Shown one piece after another: positions 25,669-39,310 of a DNA stretch of 64,000 nt (positions within the stretch are counted from its first letter, which is position 1; each line of letters starts with the position of its first letter). A program made the translations under genes and the position numbers. Origin of the DNA: Hippophae tibetana (taxonomy: Eukaryota > Streptophyta > Magnoliopsida > Rosales > Elaeagnaceae); assembly GCA_037013495.1 (NCBI GenBank), contig CM072801.1:6496501-6560500 (forward strand), in the 5' to 3' direction. The notes under the pieces are model-generated. The model had not been told where the DNA came from and did not search any database. It saw only the letters and a program-made list of their open reading frames with translations.

Positions 25669-27858
25669 ATGGCAGAAATCCAAAATTTACCATACTTGAA
25701 GCATTTGAAACTCTCAGAAGAGCAAATTAAACTTTTAGAACAATGGAATTCTCAGGCAGAACAGTGGTACAATCAAGCCGTTGACTACATTCATCAGATA
25801 CCTCCAAATCAGCTCTACGCTGCTCTTGGTGTCTTGGTTTTCACAATTCTTTTCTTCCTCCTCAGTAAGTTTGCTCATTCACACTATGATCCTCTTGGCA
25901 TATGTTGGCCTTTGATATATTTAGATTTTATTGATGGATTGCTCATAAGAATTTCAAATTTAGTTGTTTGCTTTCCTCAAATGTTTTATGTTGCAGTTCG
26001 ATTGTTTAAACGTACAAAATCAAACACCATTGTACTTTGTGGGCTTAGTGGCAGTGGAAAGACGACTCTTTATTATCAGGTAAAGATTGCAATCAGCCAT
26101 TGTTCATTTTTGTTCCTTTGAGGCTTTTGAATTTGATAATACATACATATACTACCTGCATCACTGTTATTGAACCCCCCTTCCACTTTGAATTACTCAC
26201 ATTAAAACCCACAATTTTAGTTTTTGATATCAATAATTCAAAATTGCTGAATGCAATCGCCTGGACCATACTTTGTTAATTTTGTTGAGAAAGGGAACTT
26301 GTACTTCACCTAATTGTTATTATTTATTGGGGAACCTATTTGATTATATTCTTGCTTTATAGCACGTGGAATTTTGGAACATAATGATCATTTTATGTAT
26401 GAAAATTTAGATGGGTTTAGCAAGCTTATCACTAATTATTATTAACACTTTATTTTAATAGTAATCATACAAATACTCCAGTGTGAGAGCTAACCAGCTT
26501 TAAAAAGTCCAAGTATATATGTTTCATGGTTCTTGATCTAATTTTAAATGCACGAATTGATGGTTGTGCCAGCTGCGAGATGGTTCTTCTCATCAGGGTA
26601 CTGTGACGTCAATGGAACCAAATGAAGGCACCTTTATTCTACATTCTGAAAAAACGAAGGTGATGCGGTTCAACTTTCCTGGGCTCAGATGCATAACTGA
26701 ATAATTTGCTTAATATGTGACTCTGTACTTTATTAATCACAATTTTATTTTGTATTTTAACAATTGCTAGCATACTTTCTTATTTACATACATTCTTTGC
26801 TTACATGATTTCAGTTGCAAAGTTGTGTTACTCTTAGTTATTTTATTGTAGGAAAAATCATAGTATTTTATTCATAGAAATGGTTGGACTTACACTCCTT
26901 TACCATCGTTTTGGGTGTTATTGTCAGAATAAAAAGATAAATCCGGTTCATCTTGTTGATGTTCCTGGTCATTCTCGTCTTCGAACCAAACTAGATGAAT
27001 TTCTGCCCCAAGCAGCTGGTATAGTTTTCGTTGTGGATGCTTTGGAATTCCTGCCAAACTGTCGGGCTGCTTCAGAGTAATACTTTCCTCCTTGTCTGCA
27101 CTATCATATATTGACGGAATACTGATTGTTATTTCCACATTCTATAGCCATTACTACCTCTAGTACGAGAGCAATTCTTGTGGCTTCCACACCACTATTT
27201 GTAATAAAAGTTTATATGCATGTTTCACTTTATTATTCAGAGACAATCCACAGGCCCTGATCTTCACCTAGAAGGTTCCTGACATTTGTTATTTTGTATG
27301 AAAAAGGTACCTATATGATATACTGACTAAAGCAAGTGTTGTGAGGAAGAAAATTCCATTGCTTATTCTGTGCAACAAAACTGACAAGGTGACAGCTCAT
27401 ACCAAGGAGTTTATACGAAAGCAGTTAGAGAAGGAAATGTAAGAGTTCAAATTCTCACAATTGTTGCTCTCTGACTTTCAGCTGCATTTTTTGGCTAATA
27501 TTATATTGTTTAAAGTAGTTGGTTGGCTCATTTATCATATTTTTGACGATTTGTGAGACAGTTGTTTGTCACTTACATGCCCCGATTGCCCTGGTACCGG
27601 GTATTGTTTGTAACAATTTATTTGCTGCGTTGTGAATATATTTGTATTTGCCTTCTATTGTTTTGCAGTGAAAAGTTGCGAGCATCAAGAAGTGCAATAT
27701 CAGCAGCTGATATTTCAAATGACTTTTCCCTTGGGGTTCCTGGAGAAGTGTTTTCATTCTCACATTGCCACAACAAAGTCGTCGTTGGAGAAGCTTCTGG
27801 TTTAACCAGTGAGATATCTCAGGTTGAGCAGTTCATCAGAGAACACGTAAAGCCATAG
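25669..27858 (+). CDS. SRPRB: Signal recognition particle receptor subunit beta, 6 coding exons
   Basis: Coding exons 25669-25864, 25997-26079, 26573-26659, 26928-27076, 27307-27438 and 27669-27858 join in frame to 278 residues. The protein is the membrane-anchored GTPase of the ER SRP receptor. It tethers the alpha subunit and helps dock ribosome-nascent chain complexes. An N-terminal membrane segment (about 50-66, AALGVLVFTILFFLL) precedes the G domain: P-loop GLSGSGKTT (81-89), GTVTSMEPNEG (about 102-112), DVPGH (133-137), NKTD (195-198), and a C-terminal EASGLTSEISQVEQFI region. Length and motifs fit plant orthologues (about 260 aa). The exon 5 acceptor (GAAAAAG|GTACC) has a poor pyrimidine tract but is required by the frame and conserved protein. 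The start is the first ATG after the UTR intron. It looks intact. Confidence 0.94.
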
Positions 27859-28099
27859 TAGGATGTATCCAATGGATTATATTTAGGCTTGCTGGGTTGG
27901 AAATGCTTCCTCAGTATTAGAAGCAACAATGATGTGAAAGGTCAACAAAGCATACAAAGTGGAGGCCGGAAAAAAATGGAAGAAAACAGAACAGTTGAGA
28001 TTAGACGATGCATGTTAAATGATTACAATGAACACAATCGTTCTGGATTGTTAATTTCATTTCATTTTGAAAATATTTAGGATTTTATTAAGTCGGACT

Positions 28100-28890
28100 G
28101 TGATTGCATTGTTTAGCAGACTTTTGTATCGTTGCTTTGCTTTAATCTTTTTTGTTTTTTTTTTAAATTATAAAAACTCGCCAATATTAAATAAGATTCG
28201 ATTAGATTACATTAATTTAAATTTGAAAGTTGACCTTTATAATAAAATGGTGTCAATTTTTTTTAATAATAAAAATATATAATATGAATATAAGTGTTAT
28301 TTTTATAATTATAAGTTTTAAAATTATTATTCTTTTTTATCTTTTTCGATATTTTTTCTTTTCATATCATAATATGTTGGTTTGCATCATTTGTTTTCAG
28401 AATACAAAACAACTCACAAATCTTCAATATATTAAAGTGGGTTTCATATTTAGCTACAAGCTCATTGAAAAGGTTAATCTTCATTACAAAATATGGTTGC
28501 TGATTCCATTAAAGATCTCGATTGCTTTATGTAGAATTCAAAATATTATATCACCTTTTTTTTCCTTCATTGGGTTGGGTGTAAAGGCCCGGTGATGAAG
28601 CACCAGCAACAACATAAAAAGATGAAAATGGGAAATTGGGTCTCCCATGAACAAGGTTTACCCATCCTCTAAATGTATATATATGTACACATTAATGGTT
28701 ATATCGCATAAAATTAGAATTTGTAGTATTTATTGTTTATTTTTGGACCGCAAGTATAAACTAAATAAAAAAATGTTAGAAATTGTGATTTAAATATAAC
28801 TAACGTTCATCATCGTGGATTCGCAGTGGTTAAGCAAAGGTAGTAAACTATGCATGATCTTCTTTGTCTCTTTTCCCTTTATTTGCCAGA
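28100..28890. other. Tail-to-tail spacer
   Basis: Lies between the 3' ends of the SRP receptor gene (+) and the poly(A) polymerase gene (-). AT-rich. Short open frames here have no similarity I recognise. The outer parts are expected to be 3' UTRs of both genes. Confidence 0.55.
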
Positions 28891-29226
28891 ACAAATACAC
28901 AATTCAGTGCAGTCTCATATAAAGAGTACAATCTGCAATGGTACACTTTGATGCTAAAAGCCAAATGTGGCCTAAGATATAAATAACTCTACCACCGCGG
29001 TGTCAAAACTGGCAATTACTTAACTTGCAAAAACCTTTCCGTAAGATACATATGGGAAGCTCGTATCTACCTTAGAGCAGCTCAAACTCAAAGTTGGCCT
29101 TCATCTGACGGCTTTCATCCATGTTACTATTTGCGAAAACGGTTGATCCCTAGAATGACATTGCTTGCAGAGTGCATGGACAAGGACCAAATAGACCTAT
29201 TCAAGTTAGGGAACCATGAAAGCATT

Positions 29227-29835
29227 CTAATTACTCCAACCGCCAACATACCGTCCAAAACCATTGACATCATGGGAATTATGTCTGAATCGAGTCTTCT
29301 TTGATCTTTTTTCTTTCCTAGAGCCATTTTCTTCATTTCTGACCACTGTTTCTCCATTATCTTTAAGCTTTTTCTTTTTCTTATGAGACTTGTCCTTGGA
29401 AGAAGATTTTCTCTTCTTTCCAGAGGATTGTTCGCTTCTCTCGCCTGCAGCATCCCCTCCCCACTTATCCTTTGAAGAAGATTTTCTCTTCTTTCCAGAG
29501 GATTGTTCGCTTCTTTCGCCTGCAGCATCCCCTCCCCGTGGCAGGGGCTCTTCATCATCCAACTGCCAATTGCAAAGAATCTCATGCTGATCATTATGTG
29601 ACTGTAATGGCTCGCCAGCTCCAGGAAGCAGGCTATCAAATGTCACTTGGCCATTAAAACCTACTTTTCGCTCAAGCAGGACAGGGTCAGGTCTAATTAT
29701 AGTCCCGAGAATACTCCTGTTTGGACCTAAACCCAAAATTATCTTTGGATTTGTCAACGTCGTGAAAGCCATAGAAAAAGCTGATCTAATCTGCAACAGA
29801 TAAAGACGACCTTTAGAGAAATATCAAGGAGTAAT

Positions 29836-29875
<40 letters not shown>

Positions 29876-32800
29876 AAGGATATGTGAAGGGAAAAGGTTG
29901 ACAAACAAAATGGAGAAAATTTTAGTCACTGAATACAACGCAACTAACCATAGTAATAGCAATAACAAGACACTCCATTTCCTTCAGAAATAAATCAGTC
30001 TACAGAAGCTACAGAAACTCTATTAGATGCCAAACCTGAAAATAGTTGAAGGAGCTCTTCCCAATGTCATTGTCTGACGCCTAGTCCATCAACAGAAAGT
30101 AGGTATTAATTGATTGAGAGAAAAATAAAAAAATAAAAAAGTAACACCAGTCTTTGTTATGTAAAGTTCAGGAAAAATCATCTATATAAGATGCATATTT
30201 TAGTTTCCTGGACGTCTTATCCTAATATTTCTTAAGCCAGGGGAGTCAAAGTTCTATAAATTTATGATAAAGTCATCACAGATACTATGGCTGGAAGCAG
30301 TTTCATATTGCATAGGTCTTTGGGTTTTATTATAAATTGTAGAAATTAATTAAAAGCCTAAAGTAAGTTATCCATCTCCCTTAATTTCTCATGAACACCA
30401 AAATCGTGTCAATCCCGAACAACTAGAAAGCTAAGGTTTAAATTAAATATCAAACAGAAATGTATTTTTAGGCAGAAATTAACAACATTGTATTAACGGT
30501 CAATCCCAGAGAAAAAGGGAAAAATAACTTTCATTAAACATGGCCTCAACTGTATTTCATAACCCGAAGACATACAACGAACAATTCAAACAGTGCACGG
30601 GAAACTAAGAAAAGATTCCTCATCTTACTTCTTTTTATTCCTATTTTAAGTAAATGACCCCCCCTCTCTCCCCTAATATTAGATAATCAACCAGTTGAAA
30701 ATAGATCAAAGCATCAGAAAGGAATGGAGTGGCATGTCAGTGTTTCTGATTTATCCAGGTAACATATCAAAACTATCCAAAGACATTGGATCAGAAATGA
30801 CTCAATCTACTACTCCTTCGACAACCTATGTTACTTGAAGTAGTCTTGAAAACAGAAAACTATACAAAAGATTATCATTTGCAATATACCTGTGGATCCT
30901 CGATGGCAATAAGAAAAGGCCGTGCTTTATTGAAGAACCTACAAGGAAGACAGACAGCTGATATTAGACAAATGCTACTTTGATCAAAACTAAAGATGAG
31001 AAAACAAAATAACAAATAAATGTAACACCATTTTGCTTCCACAAATTATTCAAAAAGAGATGGAAGGAACACATAAACATATTCATCAAGAAATATTATT
31101 CTACCCTTTGCTACTCTTTGAGAAAAAGGTGCCTCCACTTCTGCAAGACACACCAACATCTGACGTGTTCAGTTTGCGCCCATAAAAATCAAAGAAGTTT
31201 ACCTATTATTCAAGAAGAAACAAATGAATTAAGATGCAAAAGCTTAGACGTGAACTTTTTCAATATGATCCAGTTTCAAGCTCTGAAAAAACAAATACAA
31301 AAATTAGATTGCAATTCAAGAGCCACATAATTTATATGGTCTCTTTCATATGATTATAATGTAGTGAATATATGTAGTTACGTACGTTCCTCATGTTAAG
31401 GATGTAACTCCCCTTAGCTCAAGCTAGTGCAAGAAAATAAAAGATGTTAGTGACTCCAGATTGCAGGTTTAGGAGGATCACTTCAAAATATTCCTAAAAT
31501 TATGGCACGGCGCTGTTTTGCATGTTTTTGGAGGCCTTCTAAGAAGGTTTAAAGAATTCTTGAAGAATTTCTAGATAGCCTTGCAGACAACTTTTGCCTG
31601 TTTTAATATTCTGGAAGGCCAAAGAATTTTGAAAAATTATTGTTAAGCCTAGCAGAAATTTTATTTTGCCAATTTTTTGAATATTTTGGAAAAACTTCCA
31701 GAACTTTTTTGGATTTAGGGGAAAACAAGGCAAGGCCTTCAGGAGCTTTACAAATTTCTGCAGCCCATCAACTTCAGGAAAATCATGGGCTATGATTTTA
31801 GTAAATATTTTGGTTAACATGTGTTTACTCATCTACATAGGTCAAAAACTGAAAGTAAAAGGCAACAAGCCATAAGTAAACAGTACATACCAGCAAGATT
31901 CCCAAGTTTTGTTCCATAGCAGTACTACTCTCTCTGAGGCTCTGCAAAATGAATGTACATGTGTGTATATATGAAGTAGTATAATTATAAGCATTGGTTT
32001 AAGTAAAATGTAACATAAAAGAAACAAGTGATACTAGTTATATAATTGATCAACACAGATATAACTACTTCTGGAAAAATCTACTTAATAAAATAAACCA
32101 TAAAATTTGGGTCCGTGAAAATACATCAGTGGTTTCTTAATTCAATTTCTCCCCGTAAGTATAAAGTAACTCTTGACAACTATATTTCACTCCACATGGG
32201 TTAACACAGAATGAGTTGAGAGTTTGATGGTTAAAGGTTTTCATCAACTCTACGTTACTTCTATCCATTATGCCGATCAGAGAAAACAAAACACAGCATA
32301 GAATAGAAGCTCAAATAGCATTTTATACGATGACCTACAAGATATGTATTAAGTTTCAAAGAAAAGACATCTTAATATGAATTAAATATAAAAGGGAAAA
32401 ATTTAACTAACCAAAATTATCCTAAATTTTTATAGATAAAATGAACTTTTAAAATAAGGCTTTAATTCATACTCTGCAAAAATCTTTGCATACTGCAACT
32501 TTCAACCAAAAGCTATTCATCCAGGGACAACCAGAAGCCACAATTATGGTGAATTCGCATGTGCATGAGATTAACTGAATAATATTTCAAAATGCATAAT
32601 AACATATTGAATCTAACCTGCAACATTGACATGAGCATGGCAAGGAGAGCATAAGAGCCTAATCCACCAGAATATACCTACATAAATGCCCAGAACATCA
32701 AACTAGGTGGTCTACAGGGCAATATTGCATAAATAAATAAGATGTGTTAATATTACACTAAAGCACATGCCTCATTCAATTCCCTTTGTTGCAAAAAGAG

Positions 32801-35048
32801 TTTTAAGATCAAACACAATGACCTTAAAGGAGGCCACTTCGCTATTGCATCCTGGAAAGAAAGAAAGACACAAATAAGCATGACACAGAAAAAGATTCGG
32901 CTAGAGAGAGAAACATAACAATCAAAACATCCTGCTAGCTTAAAAACATAAGACCATCCTCTAGCTTTGGTAAAATCTCAGCTCTGAAACGCATCAAAGT
33001 AATATAGTATAAGGAGTAGTACAAACCTTGATAAAATCAGCAGCTATGGGTCCACTCTCTATGTCAAAACTGTGAATCAGTTTATAAAAAATAATGTTAG
33101 ATGTAGGAAAAAAATGACCTAGATAGGGCAGGATGTGGCTTCTCTAGTCCTATTTTGTCCATCCAGAACCTCCAATGAATATAAAGCAGATCAACTACAA
33201 AAATATAGGTAGGGCAGTAGCGAACCTGATGTGTTCCAAAAAGAAAGGAAAACAATAAACTCTTAAAAAGGGTATATTTCCTTACAAAAAGAAGACCTTT
33301 CTGTCTATGAAATTATCTAATCTTCATGATTAACTACCACCATATAAAACAATTTATGAAACATTTTTTTTTAAATACTGCATCACAAGAGGTACATATG
33401 CAAACCTTATATCAAAAGAAATACCACTTCTCTTTTCCACAAATTTAATAATTGGAACCCGTGCTTTGCCAATCACCTGGTAAAAAGATTAAATAATTAT
33501 GATTTTCTTTTCTTATCAAGATAAAAAAGATGATAAGTTTCTTAAAAACAACATTTGAAACCGGAAGAAGATGTACCTGTATGTTCTTTGCCAAGCCTTT
33601 TAGCGATAATGCTCTTGAAAGAGCCTTCAACCCTTGCTGAGGGGTCGGAATACCTGATCCCAGAATCACCACCTACAGTAATAACAAGCAGTGAAATAAA
33701 TTGAGAAACTAAGATACAAACGACCTTCATTATGCAGAGGAGATCAGAATTCAAATCTTGTATTTTTAAGAGAGCCATATAAAAAAACTAGAATTCTGTG
33801 AAAAATAGTAATTTAGTTTGCAGAAAATAATGGTCACTTTTTTAAGAAATAAGTGTGGAAGAACATGATTTTTCCCGTCAAGAGCATAGAATATACAATT
33901 TACTGAGTTCAATATTTCAAGTTATCAACTTTAGAACTCAAAAAATACGCCCAAAACAATTGCCAATCTATATATTTCAACAACATTACACAATTCTTAA
34001 ACAATGGCAGATAACTTTACTTACATCGATATCACTAGTTGGAAGATAAAGCCCCGTCCTGAATGAGCCAAAAACTTCTACCTTCAAAGAAAAAGGACAA
34101 AAATAACCACACTAGACTATAAACTTTTTAGAAACTGAATCAAGAAATATGCACAGACAGTTCTATTTCAAAGATAAAATAAAAATAATATAAACACACC
34201 GAAAACAAGAACATAGAGGCAATTTGTTTTACCTTACAGTTCGGCCATATGTAGTTAGCAACTTCAAAGACACGTTGAACTGCAGAGTTACGCACATCTT
34301 GCTCTTCTATAGATGGAGACAGAAACTCAACAAAATCCACTATCTCTGTAATGCCACACACAAAAAGACACATCAAGTGACCGACAATAATGAATTAAAA
34401 TGTGGAATGAGAATATTTTTAAGAGAGGCTGATGCATCCCGTTTATCTTATCATCAATCCCTCCAAGTAGAAGTGCCACTAATTTCAGTAACACTTGCAC
34501 AGTTGACTGTTAAAGCCCAAAGGCTTGGCATGTAGAATTGATAGATCAAAAACATACACCCAGTGAATCGAAGATAATTGATAACATAAGACTCATAGAA
34601 TCTGTTAAGTAATGATTCAACAGTCAGTTTTCCATGTAAAATCATTTAATTTACTAAGACTCCAATTGAGTTGTTTCAAATTTTAACAAAAAGAAATAAA
34701 AATTGTACCTTTATGAAGCTGTAGCATAGGACTCCTGAATTTCCTATTGCCCCGGAACCAACCACTCTCAAGGCTCCGCTCAGCTTCAAGAACCGGTGTG
34801 GCCAGTTCAGCTACGCTAGGAGTCACCGGAGATGCGGATAATGGCTCAATCTCATCGACGTCAACATCTAGCGAGAAGAAATCAGGTGCAGCAGTGGTAG
34901 GCGAAACGCATTGGAGGTTGTCCAGAGATATCTCGTTCCGGAAGACTGAATAGGGCTCGTCCTCATCGGTCGTCTGAGATTGAACGGCCGTCACGACAGA
35001 GATAGGACTTAGGGTTTCGTAAAGAAAGCTTTGGGGTTTCTCCTCCAT
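29227..35048 (-). CDS. TRF4/5-like non-canonical poly(A) polymerase (nucleotidyltransferase), 13 exons
   Basis: Exons on the - strand: 34709-35048, 34233-34345, 34025-34081, 33577-33672, 33406-33476, 33027-33069, 32771-32851, 32618-32677, 31891-31941, 31105-31202, 30890-30938, 30036-30080 and 29227-29790. They join in frame to 555 residues. In yeast and animals this family adds short A-tails to nuclear RNAs so that the exosome can trim them (TRAMP complex); Arabidopsis TRL is the likely counterpart. The catalytic block is at about 152-174 (VFGSFRTGLYLPTSDIDVVI) with Asp168 and Asp170, and the third Asp at about 228 in ISFDISFDIESG. The PAP-associated domain follows (GGLGSYALLAMLMSML; FFDFYGRKLNTSDVGVSC). 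The tail (about 450-550) is Lys/Arg-rich with likely nuclear signals and a 25-residue tandem repeat. Intron 7 has a GC donor. Confidence 0.93.
29386..29535 (-). repeat. 75-bp in-frame tandem duplication in the poly(A) polymerase tail
   Basis: Codons for residues about 454-478 and 479-503 repeat the same 25-residue unit (GGDAAGERSEQSS ... KRKSSSKDK, ending W in the first copy and S in the second). The DNA copies (29461-29535 and 29386-29460) differ at only a few sites, so the duplication is fairly recent. It doubles a KKRK-type basic cluster. Confidence 0.92.
29835..29876. repeat. Compound (AT)n(AG)n microsatellite
   Basis: An AT run passes directly into an AG run inside the last intron of the poly(A) polymerase gene, about 45 bp from the acceptor of the final exon. 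Confidence 0.9.
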
Positions 35049-35079
35049 TGAGAAGAGAGAGCAGATAGCGTATACCAAA

Positions 35080-38000
35080 GACGGCGGTTAAGAACTAGGG
35101 CTTTGGACTTTTGGCACTTTTTTTTTCCCCAGAAAGTATACTGGCATGAAATTTTCATAGACAATAAAACATTTGGATCTTGGATATATATTATCCAATT
35201 ACTATAATAGCAATTCTTATTTAACAAAGGGTAACGTAATTTTTGAAAAAAAAAAAATCTATGCAAGGTAATTTAATCTTTATAAAAAAATTATTATTTT
35301 ATCTTCTTGTATAATTTTTGTAATCCATTTAGTTAAGAAAATAACTCTATTCATTCTAATAACTTTGTTTACATATGTCATCCTCTTTTTATATCCCTAA
35401 TATTATCTCATTCTTTTGTTAATAATCATCCTTATTTAATTATTTTATAACAATCTAAAAATACAATTGAAATTAAAGTTAAATAATTATCAATTAATTT
35501 TAAGCATTATCTTTACCAATAAGTATGGTTATCCTCGACTCATTCCTTTAAATCTTCTTAAATTTTTATCTTTTTTTCAAAACTATTTTTATTTTAGGTT
35601 TGATTGAATATAAGATTATTGAAAATGATAAATAAGTCAATGAGATTAGAGAAAATAAGACGTTAATAGTGATCAAGGACAGAGATGTATACTTTAAATA
35701 AGTTGGTGGTAATCTAACTATTGATTCAATAAAAAATTATAATTTTTTATTATTCTATAATAAATAATAGAAATTAGTTAGTAGACAAAAGAATAAAACA
35801 ATGACATGATAGGGTAAAGAAGACGATGGAGTTGACAATAATTATTAGAATGTTATAAAATGTTTTCATATTAACATAACAAAATCAAATGAGATAATGT
35901 ATAAAATAATAAATATTTTCTTAAATAATTGAGTATCCTTTTATAAATTAGTTTTTTTCTTTCGAAATTGTACCATTAATATGCACTTTGTTAAATGTAC
36001 ATACTACTAATTTATTAATTTAATAATATAAATTAAAATGTATATTTTTGTTTAATAAAAATACTACTAAAATACTAAATCTGGGTATACATAGGTATTT
36101 ACCTTAAATGAGATAAAATTGGGGAAAATTTTAATTATAGTCTTATACGTGATTTTTTATTAAAAATGACTCCAAATTAATTTTAAGTGGCTATAATCAT
36201 ATTGGTACTTTTACATCTCCATGTTTTAACAAAAGTTAAAGAAATTAACCATGTTTTATAATGATTTTAATTTAATACCCATAATGTATATAAAGTTCTA
36301 ATTTAATCCTTTTTAAGTAATAAATGTCAAAAAATAATGGTATTAAAAAGGTATTAAATTTGATAACATTAGTATTAGAATGGATCTAAACTTTTTAAAA
36401 TTGAACTAGTAAAGTATTTTTGGTATTAAATGGGACATTTTCAAAGCATGGTTAATTTATGGAATGAGAGTTCCACACGAACAATTACATGTGTAAATTG
36501 AAATTCGACCCATATCAATATTTGGGACCTATAAGGCGAGTGAATATGCCAACCTATGAATTAAGCATATAACACATCAAAAATAAAAACATGTTTAAAT
36601 TAATACATCACAAAAATAATGAAGAGATAAGAAAGAATAATTTGTGTTAAATCTACTAGTGACGATGTGTCGTACATGCTCATGTCCAAACTAGCTACAT
36701 ATATTAATATGGAAAACAATATACAACATGTGAATTAGGCAAACATATTGAAAAAACTATAAAAGGTTTCCAATCACTCTAAGACCTCCTATGTGTGAAT
36801 ATATTTGATAAATGATAATTGTATTTTCATAGCATGCGATCATATATAACACAATATGTAATAAGGTAAACCTATATAAAACCTATGTCTATATGGTAAC
36901 ATCGTCATGTTACTTAAGGCAACTACTTGACAACCAACAATTCACTAATAAGTAAATCAACCGTATACAACTCAATACAAGTATAGATGCAAACATTTCT
37001 ACTAGTTGGGACATCTGCTCTAACTGTACCTAAGTTGCCTTTGTTCATTGTCAACACAACACTTGATCCAAGTAGTACATCTAAGCTCGTTATCGAAGCT
37101 TCATCATCATGTGATGTGATCGACTACTTATGGCTCAACTTTTTAACATGTAAATACATTACAATCTCACAATACCCACATGACACATGACATATAAACA
37201 TATAGGCTTCTCACTTATGGAAACAATTAAGGCCTCGAAATGCTCCTATGATATACGACAACCAACTGACACACGTCAACCCAACACATTGGCTCTTTAT
37301 CTATTGACAACGTTGCAACTTTGTAAAAATATGTTGACACACATCAACCAATTAACACACGACAATCCAGTAGACACATGACAACACAACTTGAGAGAAA
37401 CTCCTTAAAATGATGTGGCTTTACACTAGCCAATCATGCATTTTGACTTTCAATAAAATCACACTCAATTTTACATTTTTGACCCTCTATGGTGTTATAT
37501 GCCCTACAAATTTATACATTATTTTTTAGACCCAACATTCAAAAAAAAATCAAGAATGAATTGGGATAGTAAGGTGTCAAACGAGCAGAGCCTTCCTATG
37601 GATTTTGATAAAGAAAATAAGAAGGATGATAGGGGAATTTATAAAAAAAATTCAATTTCTCAAACCCCATCATCAATTTTGGTGGCTAAGGTAGAAAGGA
37701 TAATAATTATACCTCGACAAGGGTAATAGTTATTTCAAACCTTCTGCCCTACAATGGCAAGGGGTGGTAAGCATCCCAGAAAGCTAACAGTGAGAACGTC
37801 GGTGGGCAAGCTAACAAAAGGCATTTCAAACATGAAGAAATACCCAATCTCCAACAAGACAACGTAAATAAACACAAAACAATATAAACTATATGCAGTC
37901 TAGTAATTACATGTAACAAAACAAACATAAATTGTGTACTAAGTGATACTAAGCCACTTGTAACCAATCTTACAAATAACATACATAAATATCAAATAAA

Positions 38001-38755
38001 ATACAAATATTATATTTCACACACGAGAATATAAACACTAAATGACACGACTTACATGAAAACTTTTATTAAAATATGATTAATATAAAAATATCGAGCT
38101 CTACTAAATAACTCGCGCTTATAGTGACATAGGATCAATAAAAAGTTGATATGGTAAAAAGTATTAAAATAAATAAATAAAGTTGTGGTTAATAAAAATT
38201 CAATATTTTAATAACCTATTTTACATGTTACACTAATTTGTTTGTGTCCTAATTCAATAAAAAAACACCTATAATATTTTAAGTGATATTTTCGATAATT
38301 TTTGGCCTCTTTCAAAGAAATATTGTCCCATGTTTTTTCATTACCAGTTTGGGTGCATGTGACATTTCTTCTTTGGAACAAATGGTGCACTTAACTTTGC
38401 TTATATATAATAAAAGCTTATCTGCATTACATAAAGGAAAAAAATAGGGAAATTATCAATGGTATTTATGAAGTTTTGCTTTTCTTCAATGATATCACTA
38501 ACGTATACCAAATGTCACATATACCCTTGCATGACAACTATGTTAAATGAGACATTCAAGAAAGGTTTAACGGTAATTTCCATACCTAACCATAAATGAA
38601 AACCCTTTATCTCCTCCTTCTCTTCCCTTTCATCGCAGAACCAAACCTTTACATCTACTTCTCCTCTTTCAATATGGGTGGTTTGTTCTCCACTTTTGGT
38701 TATCAACCTTTGAGGCTCTTCTCTTGTTTCCATTGGAGTTTCTCATTATGAATGA
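35080..38755. other. Intergenic, mostly AT-rich
   Basis: The part next to 35048 should hold the promoter of the poly(A) polymerase gene. Around 37180-37390 there is a degenerate short repeat with GACACACGACAACCAA-like units spaced irregularly. Small open frames at 36987-37726 have no recognised similarity. I could not assign a mobile-element family to 36.4-37.8 kb, although its base composition is less AT-rich than its surroundings. Confidence 0.5.
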
Positions 38756-39090
38756 ATTGAAGAAGATAAAGCTTATGGGATTATTTTGCAAATGGGATTA
38801 TCATATTTGTTTGGTTTAGCAATCTCGTTCTTTAAATTCTCTTGTCTAAGAGAAATTTCACCTATCGATTTTACTATTCTTGGTATAGTGAACAAGCTGT
38901 TAGCAGTGGTGATTAATTTAGTTATTTGGGACAAGCATTCAACACTTGGATGTACTATTGGACTTTTGGTATGTATTTTTATGTTTGGAAGTGTTGTGTA
39001 TCATTAATCTACAAGCTAAAAGCCTAAAGTTATTCAAGAAGTGAAAGCACTAGGGACCGATGAAGAACAATAGAAACTATTTGTATCATC
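38756..39090 (+). pseudogene. Fragment of a GDP-sugar transporter gene (GFT1/GONST4-like)
   Basis: The frame reads EEDKAYGIILQMGLSYLFGL, AISFFKFSCLREISP, FTILGIVNKLLAVVINLVIW, DKHSTLGCTIGLLVCI. This matches the last membrane helices of plant Golgi GDP-fucose transporters (At5g19980 type, from memory), including the conserved VNKLLTVVIN and WDKHST motifs. The frame stops at 39007. Similarity to the soluble tail (KPKVIQEVKALGTDEEQ) continues in another frame with a further stop near 39071. Only the C-terminal fifth of the protein is present and I see no other exons, so this is a broken duplicate. The functional gene must be elsewhere. Confidence 0.7.
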
Positions 39091-39310
39091 ATTATTAATT
39101 TTATCAAAAGCCCCAAAAAGGTCTTTCTCTTTCACAAATTACATGCATTAAAATATACAACTATTGTTTTAGTATATAATTCAAATTAAATATTTTTTAT
39201 GGATTTGGTTCACATGGAAATGTAGATTTGGTTTAGATATAAGGAAGAAGATGGAGATGGCTAAGAGGAAAAAAAATAATTTGGGTCAGATTCTTTCAAG
39301 ATAGCATCCC

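Noticed and set aside
29127-29657. Several alternative frames rich in repeats
   Set aside because: Shadows of the final exon of the poly(A) polymerase gene; the repeated look comes from the 75-bp duplication.
36987-37726. Series of small + strand frames
   Set aside because: No similarity and no consistent splicing; part of the region is a short degenerate repeat.
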